A stretch of DNA of 12,830 bases, taken from Nitrospira bacterium HGW-Nitrospira-1. GTDB lineage: Bacteria > Nitrospirota > Thermodesulfovibrionia > Thermodesulfovibrionales > UBA6898. Positions 12,726-12,830 of this stretch are shown here, piece by piece. The notes under the pieces were generated by a model. The model did no database searches, was not told the DNA's origin, and was given only the letters and a program-made list of their open reading frames with translations. Made by a program: the position numbers and the translations under genes. Positions within the stretch are counted from its first letter, which is position 1. Each line of letters opens with the position of its first letter. Location: the NCBI GenBank assembly GCA_002839535.1, contig PGYF01000034.1, forward strand, positions 1-12,830, written 5' to 3'.

Positions 12726-12830
12726 TGTAATAATTATGGGTCTTCGTGGATGTGAGTGGGTAAAAATATTAGAAAAAGGCTATTCTTAAGATGATTCAAA
12801 TGGAACGTTTACACGGGATTTCGTCATTCC

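Noticed and set aside
12788..12830. Start of a gene at the right edge (ATGATTCAAATGG...)
   Set aside because: Only about 13 codons are visible, no ribosome binding site is evident, and the last bases resemble a repeat.

Overview
The window looks like chromosomal DNA of a free-living, rod-shaped, probably anaerobic Gram-negative bacterium of moderate GC. The complete mreB-mreC-mreD-mrdA-rodA cluster, an NfnAB-type electron-bifurcating transhydrogenase pair and the families of short intergenic palindromes would suit a Nitrospirota/Thermodesulfovibrionia-like or deltaproteobacterial lineage. That placement is inferred from gene content; no marker gene here fixes the taxon.

Left arm (1-1207, all minus strand): a restriction-modification-like locus read leftward. 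A candidate promoter (1179-1207) precedes a 25-codon remnant of a DNA methyltransferase start (1066-1143). Next come a stand-alone C39-type papain-like cysteine peptidase (601-1062), an overlapping 100-residue protein of unknown family (320-622), and the 5' end of an apparently intact Mod-like DNA methyltransferase starting at TTG (1-299, running off the window). The remnant and the real methyltransferase share a recognisable N-terminus, so the peptidase pair lies between two diverged copies of the same gene start. This is the most unusual part of the window.

Centre (1354-6970, plus strand): a tightly packed cell-shape operon. An RDD-family membrane protein is followed by mreB, mreC, mreD, mrdA (PBP2) and rodA, with gaps of 2-18 bp or overlaps of 4-14 bp. 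MreB filaments, MreC/MreD, the RodA glycosyltransferase and the PBP2 transpeptidase together make the elongasome that builds lateral cell wall. An elongator tRNA-Met (7115-7190) follows.

Right arm (7314-12469, minus strand): read leftward, these are a secreted TPR/DUF2059-like protein, nfnA, nfnB (ATGA overlap), scpA (condensin kleisin, without an adjacent scpB) and a PHP-domain metal-dependent hydrolase. Nfn links NADH, NADPH and ferredoxin pools; ScpA acts in chromosome segregation. They are co-directional but functionally unrelated.

The two larger intergenic stretches (7941-8263 and 12470-12830) are filled with short palindromic repeats. One hairpin family, with a GTGAAGAACCCTG flank, occurs in both. 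A 134-bp element with 10-bp terminal inverted repeats and an inverted pair of REP-like hairpins lies just upstream of the TPR gene.
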